A DNA stretch of 64,000 bases. It comes from Burkholderia pseudomultivorans (GTDB lineage Bacteria; Pseudomonadota; Gammaproteobacteria; Burkholderiales; Burkholderiaceae). Under the pieces are notes generated by a model, which did no database searches, was not told the DNA's origin, and was given only the letters and a program-made list of their open reading frames with translations. The stretch's first letter is position 1; the number at the start of each line of letters is the position of its first letter. Shown here piece by piece: positions 27,436 through 36,244 of the stretch. The position numbers and the translations under genes were made by a program. The stretch is from positions 62,001 to 126,000 of the forward strand of contig NZ_CABVPP010000004.1 of assembly GCF_902499075.1 (NCBI RefSeq). The letters are read 5' to 3'.

Positions 27436-28437
27436 TCAGGACTTGTGCGGCGCAGTCGATGGCGACGGAAGCGACGGAAGCGGCGGTGCATCGCGCAGCA
27501 CCTCGCGCAGCGCGGTGTCGAACGGCGTCGCATGATGAATACCGAGCGCGTGCAACTGCGCCGCGTCGAGATGGCAGTCGTACGGACGCGGCGTCGCATC
27601 GGCCGGCGTGTCGATCGGCGCGAGCGATGCGCGCAGGCCCAGCGCGTCGGCGATGCGCTGCGCGATCTCGTACTTCGTCATCGCTTCGTCGCCCGACCAA
27701 TGGCGGATGCCGAGGACCGACGCACCGGCCAGATGCCGATGCAGGAGATCGCGGATCACGGCCGCGACGTCGGGCGTGTAGGTCGGATAGCGGATCGCCC
27801 ATGCGTCCATCCCGACCGCATCGGCGCCCGCGCGCGCGGACGCGACGATCGCCGGCACGAGGCTCGTCACCGCCGACTCGCTCCAGTCGGCAATCGGTCC
27901 GTAGAGCAGCGGCAAGCGCAGCACGCACGACAGCGGCGACGCGGCGAGCAGCGCCGCTTCGCCTTCCAGTTTCGTGCGGCCGTAGACGTTCAGCGGATTC
28001 GGCGTCGCATCCTCGCGATAAGGTGCTGCGCGCCCGTCGAAGACATAGTCGGTCGAGATGCCGAGCGTCCATGCGCCGTAGCGCGCGGCGAGCGCGCCGA
28101 TGCGGGCCGGCGCGTCGACGTTGATGGCGCGCGCACCGGCCGGATCGCGCTCGCAGACGTTCGGGCGCCGCTCGGCCGCGCACACCACGACCGCCGCCGG
28201 CCGATACAGGTCGAATGCGCGTTCGAGCGCCGGCCGATCGAGTACGTCGAGTATCGCGATCTTGTCGGGCGGCAGCGCGAGCAGGCGTGCGCCGCGCGTA
28301 TCGCGGTTGCGGATCGTGGCGATCGTCGCGAACGCCGGATCGCGCGCCAGCGACGCGACGACCGCGCGGCCGAGCAGGCCGGACGCGCCGATCACGAGAA
28401 CGGTGGCGGGACGGGACGACGGGGAAGCGGCGGTCAT
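27436..28437 (-). CDS. NAD(P)-dependent SDR, dTDP-4-dehydrorhamnose reductase-like
   Basis: The 333-residue protein is an extended short-chain dehydrogenase. It has the nucleotide motif GASGLLG at 17-23, STDYVFDG at 128-135 and the catalytic YGRTK at 152-156. The pattern is that of RmlD and its MAT2B-like relatives. No other rhamnose or capsule gene is nearby, so a role in dTDP-rhamnose synthesis is not supported and the substrate is unknown. It is co-oriented with the H-NS gene, 257 bases upstream of it. Confidence 0.8.
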   Translation of the reverse strand: MTAASPSSRPATVLVIGASGLLGRAVVASLARDPAFATIATIRNRDTRGARLLALPPDKIAILDVLDRPALERAFDLYRPAAVVVCAAERRPNVCERDPAGARAINVDAPARIGALAARYGAWTLGISTDYVFDGRAAPYREDATPNPLNVYGRTKLEGEAALLAASPLSCVLRLPLLYGPIADWSESAVTSLVPAIVASARAGADAVGMDAWAIRYPTYTPDVAAVIRDLLHRHLAGASVLGIRHWSGDEAMTKYEIAQRIADALGLRASLAPIDTPADATPRPYDCHLDAAQLHALGIHHATPFDTALREVLRDAPPLPSLPSPSTAPHKS

Positions 28438-28506
28438 GGGGGCAGTGCAGGCGCAGGCCGTGGCGGATTCCGGTCGCCCATCTTAGCGAAGCGCGGGCGT
28501 CCCATC

Positions 28507-28540
28507 AAAAAAGCCCGGCGCACGCGTCGCGCGCCGGGCT
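28507..28540 (-). terminator. Rho-independent terminator of the DoxX gene
   Basis: AGCCCGGCGC and GCGCCGGGCT (28512-28521 and 28531-28540) form a perfect 10-bp stem. The minus strand continues with TTTTTT, 26 bases after the DoxX stop. Confidence 0.9.
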
Positions 28541-28566
28541 GCCGCATCCGCCGATGCGCCGCTTCG

Positions 28567-28980
28567 TCACTGCCGGTCGACCGAATACCGGCCGGGGCCC
28601 GTGAGCGCGAGCAGCAGGAACGCGCCGACGATGCTGATGTTCTTGTAGAAGTTGATCATCGCGAGGTACTGGTCCATCCCTTGCAGCGACCAGTAGCGAT
28701 GGCCGATGAACGCGGTCGCGAGCGTATAGACGGAAAACGCGAGCGCGAGCGGACGCGTGTAGAACCCGATCGCGATCAGCACGCCGCCGACCAGCTCGAC
28801 GCCCACCGCAATCGCCGCCGACAACTCGGGCGACGGCGAACCGGTCGACGCCATATAGGCGACGGTGCCCGCAAAGCCGGTCAGCTTTTGCCAGCCGAAC
28901 AGCACGAACAGGATCATCAACAGTACGCGAGCGGCCAGCAGCAGCTCGTCCTTCTTCGATTCCAGCGACAGGTAACGCAT
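28567..28980 (-). CDS. DoxX family membrane protein
   Basis: The 137-residue protein has four predicted helices in the DoxX order: RVLLMILFVLFGWQKLTGF, a second with VGVELVGGVLIAIGF, RPLALAFSVYTLATAFIGH, and a last with NFYKNISIVGAFLLLALTGPG. DoxX proteins are small inner-membrane proteins linked to redox stress or terminal oxidase function; the exact activity is unclear. The ATG at 28980 is preferred to the one at 28989 because AAGG sits directly against the latter. It ends at a strong terminator. Confidence 0.88.
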   Translation of the reverse strand: MRYLSLESKKDELLLAARVLLMILFVLFGWQKLTGFAGTVAYMASTGSPSPELSAAIAVGVELVGGVLIAIGFYTRPLALAFSVYTLATAFIGHRYWSLQGMDQYLAMINFYKNISIVGAFLLLALTGPGRYSVDRQ

Positions 28981-29419
28981 GGCAGTCATCCTTCAATTGA
29001 CGTTCGTTGCATCCGCAGCGAGCGGCCGCCATACAGGGCGGCGACGTCGACGACGGACCCTTTCCTCGCACGATCGATCCCCGCGCCGGTCGGCGCGCGT
29101 CACGTAGAACCGTCCCGGCCGCACCTTCACGGCGCGGGCTTCGAAGCGGTTTCGGCGAAGCACGGGTGCAGTCTACTGTCCCGTTGAAATTCATCAATTG
29201 GCTGGATTCTGATTGGCTGTCACGGTTTGGTGGACAATTGAACGGATTGCCGACACGGAAAATGGAGACGCCGCACGACGCGGCACCCTGCGCTGCCCTC
29301 GCAGAACCGGCCTCATACGGCCGCATGCCCGAAGCTATCCACAGTTTTCGTGCATAACCCTGTGGACAACCTCCGTCCGAGCGGCACGCCGTCGGGCGCG
29401 CGTCGGTGCCGCTACCGAG
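28981..29419. other. Intergenic region with a pair of DnaA-box-like sequences
   Basis: This region of about 440 bases between the ABC permease end and the DoxX start has no supported gene. It includes an AT-richer segment (about 29180-29250), probably the DoxX promoter. CTATCCACA (29335-29343) and TGTGGACAA (29361-29369) are each one mismatch from the DnaA box consensus, facing each other. Confidence 0.5.
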
Positions 29420-30298
29420 TCAGTGCTGGACGCCCCAGCGGCGCACGGTCACGCGCTCGAGCGTGTCGAACACGAGATGCTCGACGAGCAGCCCGATCAC
29501 GATGACGGCCGCCAGGCCGGCGAACACGCGGTCCGTATAGAGCTCGTTGCGGTTCTGAAAGATGTACCAGCCGAGCCCGCCCTGCCCGGCGCTCGCGCCG
29601 AACACGAGTTCCGCGGCGATCAGCGTGCGCCACGCAAACGCCCAGCCGACGCGCAGCCCGGAGAGGATCGACGGCAGCGCGGCCGGCACGAGGATCAGCA
29701 GTACCTGCCGCAGGCCGGTGAGGCCGTAGTTGCGGCCCGCCATCCTGAGCGTCGCCGGCACGCCGACGAAGCCGGTATACATGTTCACCGCGAGCGGCCA
29801 CAGCACCGCATGCACGAGGACGAACAGCAGGCTGCCGGTGCCGAGCCCGAACCACAGCAACGCGATCGGCAGCAGCGCGATCGACGGCAACGGATTGAAC
29901 ATCGACGTGAGCATCGTCAGCAGATCGCGGCCGAAGCGCGTCGACACCGCCACCGACGTCAGCACGAACGCGAGCAGCACACCGAGCGCATAGCCGCGCA
30001 GCAGCACCGACATCGAGATGCCGGTCTTCACGAGCAGCTCGCCCGACACGATGCCGTCGACGAACGCGGCGAGCGTCGCGCTGAAGGTCGGCACGAGCAG
30101 ATCGTTCGCGACGACGCGCGCGACGAGCTCCCATGCGGCGATCAGCACGAACGCGATCGCCGCGCGGCGAAACCACGCCGCGTCGGCGACACGCCGCACC
30201 AACGGCAACGGCGCCGCGCGCTCGGCGTCGCGCGGCGGTTCGAGCTCGCGCTCGTATTCGGCGCGCACGGGCGGCAGGACGGGATCGAACGGTCGCAT
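29420..30298 (-). CDS. ABC transporter permease (SsuC/TauC type)
   Basis: The 292-residue membrane protein has a long cytoplasmic N-terminus (about 45 residues, rich in Arg and Pro), about six helices, and the EAA loop (AGRNYGLTGLRQVLLILVPAALPSILSGL) that docks the ATPase. WAFAWRTLIAAELVFG is typical of nitrate/sulfonate/taurine permeases. Its start codon shares one base with the ATPase stop (TGATG), which implies translational coupling. It is last in the TauD-SBP-ATPase-permease unit. Confidence 0.9.
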   Translation of the reverse strand: MRPFDPVLPPVRAEYERELEPPRDAERAAPLPLVRRVADAAWFRRAAIAFVLIAAWELVARVVANDLLVPTFSATLAAFVDGIVSGELLVKTGISMSVLLRGYALGVLLAFVLTSVAVSTRFGRDLLTMLTSMFNPLPSIALLPIALLWFGLGTGSLLFVLVHAVLWPLAVNMYTGFVGVPATLRMAGRNYGLTGLRQVLLILVPAALPSILSGLRVGWAFAWRTLIAAELVFGASAGQGGLGWYIFQNRNELYTDRVFAGLAAVIVIGLLVEHLVFDTLERVTVRRWGVQH

Positions 30299-31224
30299 CA
30301 GGCGGCCTCCTCCGTCTGCGGTGTATCGGTGTCGAACAGCAGCCGATGAATGCGCGCGACGCTCGCGCGGAAATCGCCGCTGCCGACGCTGTCGAGCCCA
30401 TACGCATGACTGTTGAGCTCCGCGCGCACGCGGCCCGGATGCGGCGACAGCAACAGGATGCGGTTGCCGACGACGAGCGCTTCCTCGATCGAGTGCGTGA
30501 CGAACAGCAGCGTGAAGCGCGCGTCGTCCCACAGCCGCAGCAGCTCTTCCTGCATCTTGCGGCGCGTCAGCGCATCGAGCGCGGCGAACGGCTCGTCCAT
30601 CAGCAGCACGCGCGGCTGCATCGCAAGCGCGCGCGCAATGGCGACGCGCTGCTTCATGCCGCCCGACAACGTATGCGGATACGCATCGGCGAACGTGCTG
30701 AGCCCGACCTTGTCGAGATAGTGCAGCGCACGTTCGCGCGCCTCGGCACGCGTCAGCTTCGCGGCGACGCGCAGCGGAAACGCGACGTTCTCGACGACGG
30801 TCTTCCACGGCGGCAATTGATCGAACTCCTGAAACACGACCACGCGATCCGGGCCCGGCCCGTGCACCGGCGCGCCGTCGAGCGAGATCGTGCCCGCGAC
30901 CGGTTCGACGAAGCCGGCGATCGCCTTCAACAGCGTCGATTTCCCGCAGCCGGACGGGCCGAGCAGCACGAAACGATCGCCGCCGTACACGTCGAAGCTG
31001 ACCTGCTGCGTCGCACGCACGATGCGCGTGCCGGTGCGGTACTCGAGCGTCACGCGGTCGACCGCGAGCAGACGTGCGCTATGCGCGGCGGACGGTGCGG
31101 CTTGCGGCGCCGCGCGATGGGCGTCACGCGACGCGGACGCGGACGCAGCCGTGCCCGTGTCGGACGACGCGCGATCGCGCGCCGCGAACGGCGGCAGCCA
31201 GGTGCGGGAAGAAGGGGCGTTCAC
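30298..31224 (-). CDS. ABC transporter ATP-binding protein (SsuB/TauB type)
   Basis: The 308-residue ATPase has Walker A at 89-96 (GPSGCGKS), the Q-loop near VVVFQEFDQLPPW, signature LSGGMKQR, Walker B VLLMDEPFAALD and the switch His in FVTHSIEEA. The FDQLPPWKTV segment is typical of the nitrate/sulfonate/taurine family. An Ala/Ser-rich extension of about 50 residues precedes the fold; it starts with GTG at 31224, so a later start is possible. It powers the permease encoded next. Confidence 0.9.
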   Translation of the reverse strand: MNAPSSRTWLPPFAARDRASSDTGTAASASASRDAHRAAPQAAPSAAHSARLLAVDRVTLEYRTGTRIVRATQQVSFDVYGGDRFVLLGPSGCGKSTLLKAIAGFVEPVAGTISLDGAPVHGPGPDRVVVFQEFDQLPPWKTVVENVAFPLRVAAKLTRAEARERALHYLDKVGLSTFADAYPHTLSGGMKQRVAIARALAMQPRVLLMDEPFAALDALTRRKMQEELLRLWDDARFTLLFVTHSIEEALVVGNRILLLSPHPGRVRAELNSHAYGLDSVGSGDFRASVARIHRLLFDTDTPQTEEAA

Positions 31225-31330
31225 GATCGAAGCTCTCGCGGATAAAACGTCGATAACGCATCACGATACGGCTGCCCGATGCGCACATCAACCAACGATT
31301 GCGCATAACCTAATCCGGGCGATGCATAAG

Positions 31331-31367
31331 CGTGCGTGCCGCCGCTGCAGCAGCGGCGACGCGTGCC
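31331..31367. repeat. Stable stem-loop between binding-protein and ATPase genes
   Basis: GCCGCTG-cag-CAGCGGC (31341-31357) extends with a further C-G pair and several imperfect pairs on each side. It lies in the 152-base gap between the binding-protein stop and the ATPase start. Such structures often protect the upstream mRNA, giving more binding protein than membrane components. No T-run is present. Confidence 0.45.
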
Positions 31368-31376
31368 TCGGCGAGC

Positions 31377-32432
31377 TCAGCTGCCGCCGGCCGTCGCCGG
31401 ATCGTCGAAGAAATAGTCGCGCCACGAGGTCGGCTCGTGGCGAATCGCGCCCGTGCGATACATGAACTGCGCGAGCCGCAGCGTGTTCTGCGGCGCGATC
31501 TTGAACTGCACCTGCGGATTGCGCAGGATCTTCAGCAGCAACGCGCGATCGATCTTCGACCCGTTCGCACGAATGTAGACGTCCGCCGCACGCTCGGGGT
31601 CCGCCGCAATCTGCTGCGCGGCATCCGCGAGCGCGGCGACGAACGCGCGGTACGTTTTCGGGTTGTCGCGGCGAAACGCCTCGGTCGCGTACAGCACGGT
31701 CGCGGAGCTCGGGCCGCCGAGCACGTCGTACGAATTCAGCACGACATGCGCGTTCGGATTGCCGGCCAGTTCCTGCTCCTGAAACGGCGGGTTGCCGAAG
31801 TGGCCCGTGATCACGTTGCTGTTCGCGACGATCGCCGCCGTCGCGTCCGGGTGCGGGATCGCCTGCGTCAGCGCGTCGAGCCGGTCGAACTGACGGTCGC
31901 CCCATTGCTTGGCGGCCGCATACTGCAGCACGCGCGACTGCACGGAGACGCCGACGGCCGGCACCGCGATCCGGTCTTTCGCGCTCAGGTCCGCGATCGT
32001 CCTGACGTTCGGATTGGTGCTGACGAGGTAGTACGGAAAATTGCCGAGCGACGCGACGCCCTTCACGTTCTGCCGGCCGCGCGTGCGATCCCACACGGTC
32101 AGCAGTGGGCCGACACCCGCGCCGGCGATGTCGACCGCCCCGGACAGCAGCGCATCGTCGACGGCCGCGCCGCCCGACAACCGCACCCAGTCGACCTTGA
32201 TGTCGAGCCCCGCCTTGCGCCCTTCCTTCTCGATCAGCTGCTGGTCGCGCGCGACGTTCAGCATCAGATAGACGACGCCGAACTGCTCGGCGATGCGAAT
32301 CCGGCCTTCGGCATGCGCGGCCTGCGGCGCGGCCACGCCCGCGAATGCGAGCGCGGCGGCCAGCGTCGCGGCGAGCGCGCGACGCGGGCGCGATGCAGCG
32401 CCGGTCAGCGCGGACAGAAACGAAAACGACAT
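31377..32432 (-). CDS. ABC transporter periplasmic binding protein (SsuA/NrtA-like)
   Basis: The 351-residue protein has a long signal peptide (about residues 15-41, ending AAHAEG) followed by a type II binding fold: RIRIAEQFGVVYLMLNVARDQQLIEKEG, then SGGAAVDDALLSGAVDIAGAGVGPLLTVWDR. This matches the sulfonate/nitrate/taurine binding family. GACCGGAGGTCCG gives the ribosome site. Its place behind a TauD/TfdA dioxygenase suggests uptake of a sulfonate or related organosulfur compound. No ssuD or other desulfonation gene is present. Confidence 0.88.
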   Translation of the reverse strand: MSFSFLSALTGAASRPRRALAATLAAALAFAGVAAPQAAHAEGRIRIAEQFGVVYLMLNVARDQQLIEKEGRKAGLDIKVDWVRLSGGAAVDDALLSGAVDIAGAGVGPLLTVWDRTRGRQNVKGVASLGNFPYYLVSTNPNVRTIADLSAKDRIAVPAVGVSVQSRVLQYAAAKQWGDRQFDRLDALTQAIPHPDATAAIVANSNVITGHFGNPPFQEQELAGNPNAHVVLNSYDVLGGPSSATVLYATEAFRRDNPKTYRAFVAALADAAQQIAADPERAADVYIRANGSKIDRALLLKILRNPQVQFKIAPQNTLRLAQFMYRTGAIRHEPTSWRDYFFDDPATAGGS

Positions 32433-32484
32433 CGGACCTCCGGTCGGAAATGAATGGCGGAAACGGGTACGGCGCGGCGTGCGA

Positions 32485-33414
32485 TCAGAACGGTTCGTCG
32501 CCTTCGATCGTCGTGCGGTACAGCTTGCGGCGCAGATGGTCGGGCGTGCCGGCGGCCAGATGCAGCAGCGACCGGTTGTCCCAGAACACGAGGTCGTGGT
32601 CGCGCCAGCGATGCCGATACTGATGCTCGGCGCGCACGCTGTGCGCGAACAATTCGTCGAGCAGCGCACGGCTTTCGTCGTCGGGCAGCCCGACGATGCG
32701 CGTCGTGAAATGCTCGCTGACGAACAGCGCGCGGCGGCCCGTCTCCGGGTGCGTGCGCACGACCGGATGCACGACGGGCTCGACCTGCGCGATCTGCTCG
32801 GCGGACAGGTTCGGCCGCCACGGGCTGCGCGCCTGCAGCTCCGCATAGCGCGCGAGATAGGTGTGCTCCGCGCGGCGCCCTTCGACGGCGCGCCGCAGTG
32901 CCTCCGGCAGCGTGTCCCACGCGAGGTGCATGTTCGCGAACAACGTATCGCCGCCTTCGGCCGGCAGTTCCTGCGCGTGCAGCAGCGAGCCGAGGCTCGG
33001 GCGGCGCTTGTACGACAGGTCGGAATGCCAGAAGTAGCCGGCGTCGCCAAGGCCGATCGGCTTGCCGTTCTCGACGATGTTCGACACGATCAGCACTTCC
33101 GGATGGCCGGGCAGCGCGAACTGATGCAGCACGTGGGTCTGCAGCGGGCCGAAGCGGCGGCTGAATGCGACGTGTTCGTCCGGCGTGATGCGCTGGTCGC
33201 GAAACACGAGCACATGATGGTCGAGATGGGCGCGCCGGATCCGCGCGAACGCGTCGGCGTCGAGCGGCTGCGACAGGTCGATGCCGACGACTTCGGCGCC
33301 GAGCGGCGCATCGAACGGCACGATCTCGAACCGCTGCGGCGCAGCCGACGCAGGCGACACGGGCGGTGGCACGACGGCATCCGGTGCCGCGTCGCGGGTG
33401 GCAGTGGTCGTCAC
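32485..33414 (-). CDS. TauD/TfdA family 2-oxoglutarate/Fe(II) dioxygenase
   Basis: The 309-residue enzyme has the iron triad His130-X-Asp132 in YFWHSDLSY and a distal His (about 285) in DNRSLLHLA. A C-terminal Arg in LRRKLYRTT would bind 2-oxoglutarate. HVLVFRDQRITPDEHVAFSRRFGPL is the usual N-terminal hallmark. Members hydroxylate taurine, alkylsulfonates or sulfates, or aryloxyacetates, so that the product falls apart. It starts with GTG at 33414, seven bases after GGAGGG. It is the first gene of the ABC unit and probably acts on the imported substrate. Confidence 0.9.
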   Translation of the reverse strand: MTTTATRDAAPDAVVPPPVSPASAAPQRFEIVPFDAPLGAEVVGIDLSQPLDADAFARIRRAHLDHHVLVFRDQRITPDEHVAFSRRFGPLQTHVLHQFALPGHPEVLIVSNIVENGKPIGLGDAGYFWHSDLSYKRRPSLGSLLHAQELPAEGGDTLFANMHLAWDTLPEALRRAVEGRRAEHTYLARYAELQARSPWRPNLSAEQIAQVEPVVHPVVRTHPETGRRALFVSEHFTTRIVGLPDDESRALLDELFAHSVRAEHQYRHRWRDHDLVFWDNRSLLHLAAGTPDHLRRKLYRTTIEGDEPF

Positions 33415-33493
33415 GGTGCAGCCCTCCGATTCGGTCAAAAACGCGAATCTACGAGCGCCGCAACGCAAGCGTCAACGAAGCGATTTCGATACG

Positions 33494-33514
33494 TTTATCT
33501 GCTTTGACGATAAA
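33494..33514. promoter_or_regulatory. Inverted repeat upstream of the TauD-ABC unit
   Basis: TTTATC-N9-GATAAA lies 80 bases upstream of the TauD-family start, in an AT-rich patch unusual for this sequence. It is a candidate operator or promoter element; the regulator is unknown. Confidence 0.45.
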
Positions 33515-33551
33515 GACCGACGCTCGGGCGTCGGCCTGCCATCGTTCGCCG

Positions 33552-34544
33552 TCAATCCACGGCCGACGGCGACGCCGCTACGCCCGACGCGCGGCATTGC
33601 GCGAGCCCGTCATGCAGCGCGGCCACGGTGTCGGCGTCGAGAATACCGATGAACACCATCGCGCAGCGCCGGTCGGCTTCGGCTTGCGATTCGTGCGGCG
33701 TGAAGCGCACGCGCCGTGCCGCGACCTGGCATACGCGCAGCGCGACGTCGTCGCCGTCCGCGACGCGCACGATGCCTTTCGCGCGCAGGATCGTGCGCGG
33801 CAGCGCCTTCAGCCACGCGCGCAGCCGCGCCTTGTCGAGCACCTGCGGCGGCACGATGGTCACGCTCGCGAGCGCCGGCATCGCGTCGCTGCCGAGCGGC
33901 CGGTGCCCACGCGCGATACGCAGCGTCGCGCGCCGATCGGGCACCGCGGCATCGAACAGCAGCGCGAGCGGAATCGCGCCGTGCGACGCGGCAACGACGA
34001 TGTCTGTCGACGCGCGCGCACGCACGCGCGCCAGCGCCGCATCGCGCTGCGGCGGCGCAAGCAGGTCGAGCTTCGTGACGACGAGCGCGCTCGCGCCGTC
34101 GAGCTGCCGTTGCGCGATCGCACCGACGTGCGGATCGGCGAGCGTATCGTAGAGCGCGATCGCGTCGGCGACGACGAGCACCGACGTCAGCCGGAACGCG
34201 CCGTTGAGCATGCCGATCTGCGCGATCTTCGCGGGATCGGCGACGCCGCTGGCTTCGACGAGCAGCAGTTCGGGACGCGCATCGCGCGCCGCGACGCGCG
34301 TGAGCGCATCGACGAGCGCGCCGCCGATGGTGCAGCAGATGCAGCCGTTGTCGAGTTCGATCACGTCGTCGCCGCGCGCGCGTACGAGGCGCGCGTCGAT
34401 GTTGACGGCACCGAAGTCGTTGACGAGCACCGCGATGCGGCGGCCGTGCGGCGCCTGCAGGATCGCGTTCACGACGGTCGTCTTGCCCGCGCCGAGATAG
34501 CCGCCGACGACCGCGAGATCGATCGGCGCGGCGGCCGCGTTCAT
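33552..34544 (-). CDS. COG0523 (CobW-family) P-loop GTPase, putative metallochaperone
   Basis: The 330-residue protein has Walker A GGYLGAGKTT (about 14-23), the metal-binding GCICC motif at 67-71, LLVEASGVADP as switch/Walker B, and VTKLDLL as the guanine motif TKxD. A CobW C-terminal domain ends the protein. COG0523 GTPases deliver Zn, Co or Fe to client metalloenzymes. Its start overlaps the stop of the amidohydrolase gene by four bases (ATGA), which suggests that enzyme as client. It is separated by 137 bases from the TauD gene. Confidence 0.9.
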   Translation of the reverse strand: MNAAAAPIDLAVVGGYLGAGKTTVVNAILQAPHGRRIAVLVNDFGAVNIDARLVRARGDDVIELDNGCICCTIGGALVDALTRVAARDARPELLLVEASGVADPAKIAQIGMLNGAFRLTSVLVVADAIALYDTLADPHVGAIAQRQLDGASALVVTKLDLLAPPQRDAALARVRARASTDIVVAASHGAIPLALLFDAAVPDRRATLRIARGHRPLGSDAMPALASVTIVPPQVLDKARLRAWLKALPRTILRAKGIVRVADGDDVALRVCQVAARRVRFTPHESQAEADRRCAMVFIGILDADTVAALHDGLAQCRASGVAASPSAVD

Positions 34545-36208
34545 TGCGGTGCGCGGAACACGCGTCCGCCCAGCACGGTGCCCCACACACGCACGTCCTT
34601 GAGCCGCGCCGGCGCAACGCGCGACGGATCGTCGTCGAGCACGGCGAAGTCCGCGAATTTGCCGACCTCGATACTGCCGACGAGATGATCCATCTTCAGC
34701 GTATATGCGGCACCGAGCGTGATCGCGCGAAGCGCGTCGTCGACGGAGATCCGCTCGTGCTCGCCGAGCACGCGCCCCGACGCGGTCTCGCGCTGCACCG
34801 CGCACCATGCGGTAAACAGCGGATTCAGCGGCGTGATCGGTGCATCCGAATGCAGCGCGTACGGAATGCCGAGCCGCTGTGCGGAGCCGGCCGCGTCCAT
34901 CCGGTTCGCACGGTCGGGGCCGATCGTCTGCGCGTAATGCGCGTCGCCCCAGTAGTACAGATGGTTCGCGAAGAAGTTCACGCACATCCCGAGCGCGCGG
35001 ATGCGCGCGAGCTGCGCGGCGTCCGCCATCTGGCAGTGCTGCAGCGTGTGGCGATGATCGGGGCGCGGATCGCGCGCGAGCAGCGTCGTCATCGCGTCGA
35101 GCACGACCTCGGTCGCCTCGTCGCCGTTCGTATGGATATGCAGCTGCAATCCCGCGCGGTGAAACGGCGCGAACACGTCGACGAGCTGCGCGGGCGGAAT
35201 CAGCCACAGCCCGTTCGGCTGGCCGCCCGCGTAGCCGGGCCAGCGCACGCGCGCCGTGAAGCCCTGGATCGAGCCGTCGACGATGAACTTCACCGCGCCG
35301 AAGCGCAGCTTGTCGGTATTGCGCGCCACTTCGGCAAGCACGCTGTCGGCCGAGCGCGCGGGGCTGCGCTGCGGCGCGAACGCCGGCACGATGCGCACCG
35401 GATAATCGACGTCGCCCGTCACATCGCGCAGCGTGCGATTGCCTGCCGGCGAAAGATCGTTCACGAGGTCGGTCGCCGTCGTCACGCCCGCGAGCTGCGC
35501 GACACGACCGAAATTGCGGATCGCATGCGGCTGTTCGCCGGCCGAAATCGCGAGCTTGCTGCCGATCGCCTGATAGACCGGGAACATCGCCGCGAACTCC
35601 TGCAATTCGCCGGTCGGACGCCCGTCGGCGTCGCGCGAGATGCCGTCGATGTCGGTGTCCTCGTCAATGCCTGCCTGCGCGAGCATCGCGCCGTTCACGT
35701 TCATCAGGTGTACGCTCGCATGCAGGATCACGATCGGCCGGCGCGCGGATACGCGATCGAGCTCGCGCACCGTCAGCCGCGACGTGCCGAAGAAGATCGG
35801 ATCGAAGCCCCAGGCGAGCAGCGGCCCGTCGTCGGTCATCGCGCGCTCGGCCTGCGCGAGCCGGTCGAGCACCGCGTCGAGCGAGCGCAGGCCCGGCCAT
35901 AACGTGCCGTCCGGCCCGCGGCGATCGTAGTAGCCGACGTACACCGCATCCCACATCGCGCCTTCCATCAGATGGCAATGCCCTTCGACGAAACCCGGCA
36001 TCAGCACCCGGTCGCGCAGCGTGTCGTCGGTCGCGCAGGCGCCGAAGCGCGTGTGCCACGCGGCCGCGTCGTCGGCGTCGCCGACCGCGAGAATGCGGCC
36101 GTCGCGCACCGCGACGTGCGTGGCCGCCGGCTGCGCCGGATTCATCGTCAGGATGCGGCGCGCGGCGAAGATCGTCACGCGCGCGTCGGAGCTCGCGAAG
36201 GCTTGCAT
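34541..36208 (-). CDS. YtcJ-type metal-dependent amidohydrolase
   Basis: The 555-residue protein is in the amidohydrolase superfamily, DUF-type branch of YtcJ and exoenzyme regulatory protein AepA. Metal ligands lie in PGFVEGHCHL (an HXH motif), with VKFIVDGSIQGFTA carrying the conserved Lys, LHIHTNGDEA the downstream His, and ALHSDAPITP the final Asp. Related enzymes hydrolyse N-substituted formamides or cyclic amides; the substrate here is unknown. It follows the symporter gene by 36 bases and overlaps the CobW-family gene. Confidence 0.85.
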   Translation of the reverse strand: MQAFASSDARVTIFAARRILTMNPAQPAATHVAVRDGRILAVGDADDAAAWHTRFGACATDDTLRDRVLMPGFVEGHCHLMEGAMWDAVYVGYYDRRGPDGTLWPGLRSLDAVLDRLAQAERAMTDDGPLLAWGFDPIFFGTSRLTVRELDRVSARRPIVILHASVHLMNVNGAMLAQAGIDEDTDIDGISRDADGRPTGELQEFAAMFPVYQAIGSKLAISAGEQPHAIRNFGRVAQLAGVTTATDLVNDLSPAGNRTLRDVTGDVDYPVRIVPAFAPQRSPARSADSVLAEVARNTDKLRFGAVKFIVDGSIQGFTARVRWPGYAGGQPNGLWLIPPAQLVDVFAPFHRAGLQLHIHTNGDEATEVVLDAMTTLLARDPRPDHRHTLQHCQMADAAQLARIRALGMCVNFFANHLYYWGDAHYAQTIGPDRANRMDAAGSAQRLGIPYALHSDAPITPLNPLFTAWCAVQRETASGRVLGEHERISVDDALRAITLGAAYTLKMDHLVGSIEVGKFADFAVLDDDPSRVAPARLKDVRVWGTVLGGRVFRAPQ

Positions 36209-36244
36209 CGATGGTTTTCCTCCATGAGACGCGCGACACGCGCG

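Noticed and set aside
27436-28437. Rhamnose biosynthesis locus
   Set aside because: Only one RmlD-like reductase is present. The rmlA, rmlB and rmlC genes and any glycosyltransferases are absent, so the name would overstate the evidence.
27259-29187. Plus-strand open frame of about 640 codons opposite the RmlD-like and DoxX genes
   Set aside because: It crosses two real genes and a terminator and has no domain; it is a GC-bias artefact.
29335-29369. Replication origin at the DnaA-like boxes
   Set aside because: There are only two imperfect boxes, with no parAB, repA or dnaA gene nearby and no AT-rich unwinding element, so an origin is not supported.
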